A stretch of DNA of 8,219 bases. It comes from Deltaproteobacteria bacterium. Lineage in GTDB: Bacteria > Desulfobacterota > Syntrophia > Syntrophales > UBA5619. This document shows positions 4,482 to 8,219 of the stretch, one piece after another (positions within the stretch are counted from its first letter, which is position 1; each line of letters opens with the position of its first letter). The translations under genes and the position numbers were made by a program. Under the pieces are notes generated by a model. It was not told the origin of the DNA, ran no database searches, and was given only the letters and a program-made list of their open reading frames with translations. The stretch covers positions 1 to 8,219 of the forward strand of contig JAMDBG010000130.1 of assembly GCA_023487865.1 (NCBI GenBank), read 5' to 3'.

Positions 4482-6269
4482 ATGCCGATGGACCGGATAT
4501 TCAAACTTGCCGCTTTCGTGAGGCCGTATTGGAGGCGCGCCGCTCTGGCTTTGGCCCTGCTGACCGCGCTGATCTTTATGGAGCTGGCGATCCCCCGGCT
4601 GATCCAGAGGATCATCGATGAGGGGATCGGACAGCATGACCAGCGGGTGGTGATCCAGACCGCCATTTTGATGCTGGGCGTTTCACTGGTCAGTGCGCTT
4701 TTTGCCATCGGCAACAATATCCTTTCCGTGCATGTCGCGGAAAGCGTGGCCCGTGATCTGCGCGAAGCGGTTTTCACCCGGATCCAGACCTTTTCTTTCG
4801 CCAATCTCGATGAACAAAATACCGGCCAATTGATGGTGCGCCTGACCAGCGATGTGAACGCCGTCCAGCGGGTCATGCTGATCTCCCTGCGGATCGGTAC
4901 ACGCGCCCCGCTGCTGATGGTCGGAAGTCTGATCCTGATGATCAGCACGAGCCGCACCCTCGCCCTGACCATGCTGCCCCTGCTGGCCGTCACGTCGGTG
5001 ATCATCGTTTTTTTTGTCATCCGGATGGAGCCGCTGTTTCGTTCCGTACAGAACAAACTCGACAGCCTCAACACGGTGCTTCAGGAGAATATCGCCGGGG
5101 CGCGGCTGGTCAAGTCCTTTGTGCGGGCCGACTATGAAGTCAAACGCTTCGATACGGCGAGCGAGGCCTTCACCGAGCGCTCAGTCCGGGTGATGCAGAT
5201 CATGTCGAGCATGTCACCCGTTCTGACGATGTGTGTGAATATCGGCATGGTCATCGTCATCTGGGTCGGCGGCATCCATTCCATCGAGGGCGAGATGTCC
5301 GTCGGGCAGATCGTCGCCTTCACGAACTACCTGCTCACCACCATGACGCCGCTCATCATGATGACCATCCTCTCCAATATGTGGGCAAGCGGGATCGTCT
5401 CCGCCCGGCGCATCAATGAAGTTCTGGATGCGGTTCCGGATATCCAGGACGCGCCGGACGCGATCTGCCTGCCGGAGGCCGCGCCGGGGAGACTGGTCTT
5501 CGAAAACGTCTCCTTCCATTACCGCGGCATGACTGCAGAATCCGTCCTGGACGGGATCAACCTGACCGTCGAGCCGGGGCAGACCGTGGCCTTCCTGGGG
5601 TCGACCGGTGCAGGCAAATCGACGCTCATCAACCTCGTGCCTCGCTTTTACGATGTCTCCGCCGGAAGAATCCTGCTCGACGGGATCGACATCCGAGAAC
5701 TCCGGCAGGACTCACTGCTGTCGCAGATCGGAATCGTGCCGCAGGAAACGATTCTGTTCTCCGGAACGGTGCGGGACAATATCCGCTACGGCGTCCCCGA
5801 CGCGAACGACGCGGCGGTTGTCGCGGCGGCCGAAGCGGCCCAGGCCCACCCGTTCATCACAGCGCTTTCCAAAGGGTATGACACCCACATCGAAGAACGG
5901 GGGACAAACCTGTCCGGCGGCCAGAAGCAGCGGATCGCCATCGCCCGGGCGCTCCTGACCCGTCCGAAAATCCTGATCCTCGATGACAGTACCAGCGCTG
6001 TAGACAGTGAAACCGAAACCAGGATTCAGGACGCGGTCGAGTCACAGCTGGGCAGGCACATGACGCTTGTCGTGGCACAGAGAATCAGCACCGTTCTGAA
6101 AGCGGACAAGATAGTCGTCCTGGACAAGGGCCGCATCGCGGCGGAGGGAACCCACCCGGAACTGATGAAATCAAGTCCGATCTACAGGGAGATCTTCGAC
6201 TCCCAGCTCGGGAATGATTTTCCCCCGGAAGAACCGGCAGCCGGCTGCGCCGGGGAGAGAGAACCATGA
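4482..6269 (+). CDS. Heterodimeric ABC exporter subunit with degenerate catalytic residues
   Basis: A 595-residue type I ABC exporter half-transporter in the inner membrane: a six-helix transmembrane domain (about 15-300) followed by one nucleotide-binding domain (about 338-575). Visible motifs: Walker A GSTGAGKST (373-381), Q-loop Gln421, signature LSGGQ (477-481), Walker B ILILD ending at Asp501, D-loop SAVD (505-508). Two residues are off consensus: the catalytic glutamate after Walker B is Asp502, and the switch-loop histidine is Gln533 (VVAQRIST). This is the pattern of the degenerate-site subunit in heterodimers such as TM287/288 and LmrCD. Its canonical LSGGQ completes the active site of the partner encoded next. 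The substrate is unknown; relatives export drugs, lipids or peptides. The first ATG is used, since an in-frame TAA lies at 4452-4454; its ribosome site (AAAAGA) is weak and overlaps a palindrome TTTTCGAAAA at 4469-4478. Confidence 0.95.
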   Translation: MPMDRIFKLAAFVRPYWRRAALALALLTALIFMELAIPRLIQRIIDEGIGQHDQRVVIQTAILMLGVSLVSALFAIGNNILSVHVAESVARDLREAVFTRIQTFSFANLDEQNTGQLMVRLTSDVNAVQRVMLISLRIGTRAPLLMVGSLILMISTSRTLALTMLPLLAVTSVIIVFFVIRMEPLFRSVQNKLDSLNTVLQENIAGARLVKSFVRADYEVKRFDTASEAFTERSVRVMQIMSSMSPVLTMCVNIGMVIVIWVGGIHSIEGEMSVGQIVAFTNYLLTTMTPLIMMTILSNMWASGIVSARRINEVLDAVPDIQDAPDAICLPEAAPGRLVFENVSFHYRGMTAESVLDGINLTVEPGQTVAFLGSTGAGKSTLINLVPRFYDVSAGRILLDGIDIRELRQDSLLSQIGIVPQETILFSGTVRDNIRYGVPDANDAAVVAAAEAAQAHPFITALSKGYDTHIEERGTNLSGGQKQRIAIARALLTRPKILILDDSTSAVDSETETRIQDAVESQLGRHMTLVVAQRISTVLKADKIVVLDKGRIAAEGTHPELMKSSPIYREIFDSQLGNDFPPEEPAAGCAGEREP

Positions 6270-8095
6270 GAATCCCGACCCGCCGCTATGCAGCCACTCT
6301 CCGCTCCGGGACGCAGCCGGTAGGCCGGGGGATGCGGGACAAGATCGAAAAGGCCCGCGACCCCCGCCACACCCTGATGCGTCTTTTGCCGTATCTGCTC
6401 CCCTTCAGGTCACTGTTGATCCTGGTCTTTGGATTGGTCGTGGCGACCACCGTTCTGGGACTTATCGGCCCCTACCTGATGGGGCTGGCCATTGACCGGT
6501 TCATCGCCGTGAAGGAGCTGGCCGGGCTGGCGAAAATCTCCCTCTGGATGCTCAGCATCTACCTGTTGAACAACCTGTTCCAGGCCGTCTCGGCCTGGCT
6601 GATGGCCGACGTTTCCCAGCGCGCCTTGAAACGGCTGCGCGGGGACCTTTTCTCTCATCTGCAGACCCTGCCCGTCCGCTTTTTCGACAGCAATCAGGCG
6701 GGTGAGCTGATGAGCCGCCTGACCAACGACATAGAGGCCGTAAACCAGGCGGTCTCACAGAACGTCACCGCGCTCCTGGCCAGCGTCCTTTCCCTGATCG
6801 GGATTCTGATCGCCATGTTCGTACTGGATGTCTGGCTGGCACTGGCCTCCCTCCTGGTCGTTCCCATCATGTTCCTGTTCACCGAGTTTGTCGCCCGCTA
6901 CACGCGCCGGGGCTTCCGGGAACTGCAGAAAAGCCTGGGGGACCTCAACGGCGTGATGGAGGAGACGATCAGCGGGCAAAAGGTGGTCAAGGCCTTCCGC
7001 CGCAATGAATCGGCGCTCGCGGCTTTCCGCCGGAGCAATCAGGAGGTGTTTCGCGCCGCGGTGTGGGCCAACAGTTATGCCTTCCTGCTCATGCCGCTGA
7101 CGAACGTGCTGGGAAACTTCTTCGTCATCGTCCTGGCAGGACTGGGGGGGTGGCTGGCCCTCAAGGGGCTGGTCAGCGTCGGGATTATCGCGACCTTCAT
7201 CAACTACGCCCAGAACTTTATCAGCCCCCTGAGACAGCTCGCGAACATGTCCAACTCGATCCAGTCGGCGCTTGCCGGAGCCGAACGGGTGTTCGAGTTG
7301 ATCGACACCCCGCCCGAACCGGACAACGTCACGGACAGCCGGCCGCTGGAGTCGATTCGGGGAAATGTCCGGTTCGAGCATGTCGGCTTCAGCTACCGGC
7401 CGGGGATGCCTGTTATCAAGGACATGACCATCGACGCCCGGGCGGGGGAGATGTTTGCGCTGGTCGGACCGACCGGCGCAGGCAAGACCACCCTCATCAA
7501 CCTTTTGACCCGCTTCTACGAGATTGACAGCGGGAGGATTACGATCGACGGCAGGGACATCCGCGACATCGGGAAACCGGATCTGCGCCGCCGGTTGGGA
7601 CTCGTCCTGCAGGACACCTTCCTCTTCTCCGGCACTGTCATGGAAAATATCCGCTACGGCCGGCTGGATGCCACCGATGAAGAGTGCATCGAAGCGGCAA
7701 AAACGGCCGGCGCCGATCCCTTTATCCGGCTGTTGGCAAACGGCTATCATACCGGCCTGTCGGAAAGGGCCGGGAACCTGAGTCAGGGGCAGAGGCAACT
7801 TCTGTCCATCGCCCGCGCGATCATTGCCGACCCGGCTATTCTGATATTGGACGAGGCGACGAGCAGCGTCGATACACGCACCGAATCCCGCATCCACAAG
7901 GCTTTGCTCAGCCTGATGGCGGGGAGGACCAGTTTCGTGATCGCCCATCGCCTGCGCACGGTCCGGGATGCCGGACAAGTCCTGGTGATCGACGACGGCC
8001 GGATCGTCGAAAAGGGGACGCACCGGGAGCTGATCGAGAGGCGCGGATTCTACCACCGCCTCTTTATCAGTCAATTCAAAGGACAGCCGATATAG
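6266..8095 (+). CDS. Heterodimeric ABC exporter subunit with the intact catalytic site
   Basis: A 609-residue half-transporter that pairs with the preceding gene product: its ATG overlaps the previous stop by four bases (ATGA), implying coupled translation; GGGGAGAGAG precedes it. An N-terminal extension of about 35 polar, Arg-rich residues comes before a six-helix membrane domain (about 45-330) and one nucleotide-binding domain (about 368-600). Motifs: Walker A GPTGAGKTT (401-409), Q-loop Gln449, Walker B ILILDE with catalytic Glu530, switch His561 (VIAHRLRT). The signature is LSQGQ (505-509) instead of LSGGQ. So its own Walker motifs plus the LSGGQ of the partner make the working ATP site, and its altered signature faces the Asp/Gln site of the partner. 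The export substrate is not evident from the context. The start could also be the Met at residue 23, which would remove most of the polar extension; the overlap favours 6266. Confidence 0.95.
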   Translation: MRIPTRRYAATLRSGTQPVGRGMRDKIEKARDPRHTLMRLLPYLLPFRSLLILVFGLVVATTVLGLIGPYLMGLAIDRFIAVKELAGLAKISLWMLSIYLLNNLFQAVSAWLMADVSQRALKRLRGDLFSHLQTLPVRFFDSNQAGELMSRLTNDIEAVNQAVSQNVTALLASVLSLIGILIAMFVLDVWLALASLLVVPIMFLFTEFVARYTRRGFRELQKSLGDLNGVMEETISGQKVVKAFRRNESALAAFRRSNQEVFRAAVWANSYAFLLMPLTNVLGNFFVIVLAGLGGWLALKGLVSVGIIATFINYAQNFISPLRQLANMSNSIQSALAGAERVFELIDTPPEPDNVTDSRPLESIRGNVRFEHVGFSYRPGMPVIKDMTIDARAGEMFALVGPTGAGKTTLINLLTRFYEIDSGRITIDGRDIRDIGKPDLRRRLGLVLQDTFLFSGTVMENIRYGRLDATDEECIEAAKTAGADPFIRLLANGYHTGLSERAGNLSQGQRQLLSIARAIIADPAILILDEATSSVDTRTESRIHKALLSLMAGRTSFVIAHRLRTVRDAGQVLVIDDGRIVEKGTHRELIERRGFYHRLFISQFKGQPI

Positions 8096-8110
8096 AATCG
8101 CGGCCCGGAA

Positions 8111-8133
8111 ATCCGGCCCGACCATCCGGCCCG
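8111..8133. repeat. Tandem 10-bp direct repeat after the ABC operon
   Basis: ATCCGGCCCG occurs at 8111-8120 and 8124-8133 with a 3-bp spacer. The first copy also forms a short hairpin with the CCGGA just before it (8105-8116). The GC-rich stretch sits right after the last stop codon, but no T run follows, so it is not a classical intrinsic terminator. Confidence 0.4.
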
Positions 8134-8161
8134 GGACACCCCCTGTTGCGACAAAATCTCC

Positions 8162-8190
8162 TTGACAAAGAACGCCGTCCTTCCTATCGT
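8162..8190 (+). promoter_or_regulatory. Possible promoter for a gene beyond the right edge
   Basis: A consensus -35 TTGACA (8162-8167) is followed after 17 bp by TATCGT (8185-8190), four of six matches to TATAAT. It lies about 70 bp after the ABC operon and points out of the window. Confidence 0.45.
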
Positions 8191-8219
8191 CCTTCGACTG
8201 AAAAACACATTTTCCATCG

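Noticed and set aside
4406..5074. 222-codon minus-strand frame opposite the start of the first ABC subunit
   Set aside because: The translation is an Arg/Ser/Thr-rich shadow of the transmembrane domain with no motif.
6755..8125. 456-codon open frame on the minus strand opposite the second ABC subunit
   Set aside because: It is antisense to a clearly conserved protein; the translation is low-complexity in Arg, Asp, Gln and Pro with no motif, as expected from the complementary strand of GC-rich coding DNA.

Overview
This 8.2 kb window looks like bacterial chromosome, most likely Desulfobacterota (the former Deltaproteobacteria). That placement is an inference from the general look of the aminotransferase and radical SAM proteins, the FNR-type anaerobic regulator site and a probable selenoprotein. 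It is not proven by any marker gene. There are no rRNA or tRNA genes, no CRISPR array and no recognisable mobile element.

Layout: a class I/II PLP aminotransferase cut off by the left edge (1-1119, +) is followed 37 bp later by a short-chain dehydrogenase/reductase (SDR, 1157-1912, +). These converge, with only 6 bp between, on a radical SAM/SPASM-like protein (1919-3055, -) whose cluster motif lacks its first cysteine. Upstream of that on the minus strand is a second SDR (3223-3993, -). It has a good sigma-70-type promoter (TTGACA, 17 bp, TATTTT) and an operator-like dyad just after the expected transcription start.

The 488 bp between the second SDR and the ABC genes is the most interesting part. 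It hides a very small minus-strand gene (start at 4244) with a perfect Shine-Dalgarno, encoding a one-helix membrane peptide. Its first in-frame stop is TGA. Eleven bases after this TGA comes a perfect 6-bp stem with a GGUCGA loop, the expected spacing and loop chemistry of a bacterial SECIS element. Reading TGA as selenocysteine gives a 49-residue protein with a Sec-x4-Cys tail ending just before the SDR promoter. I interpret this as a candidate miniature membrane selenoprotein. Between it and the divergent ABC operon lies a perfect FNR/CRP-family box (TTGAT-N4-ATCAA in a longer palindrome), which suggests oxygen or redox control of one or both directions.

The right half is a two-gene operon (4482-6269 and 6266-8095, ATGA overlap) for a heterodimeric type I ABC exporter. 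The motifs of the two subunits are complementary: the first has Asp and Gln where catalytic Glu and switch His are expected but a canonical LSGGQ, while the second has Glu and His but a degenerate LSQGQ. Together they give one active and one degenerate ATP site, as in the TM287/288, LmrCD and BmrCD group. The last 124 bp carry a short direct repeat and a plausible promoter for a gene beyond the window.
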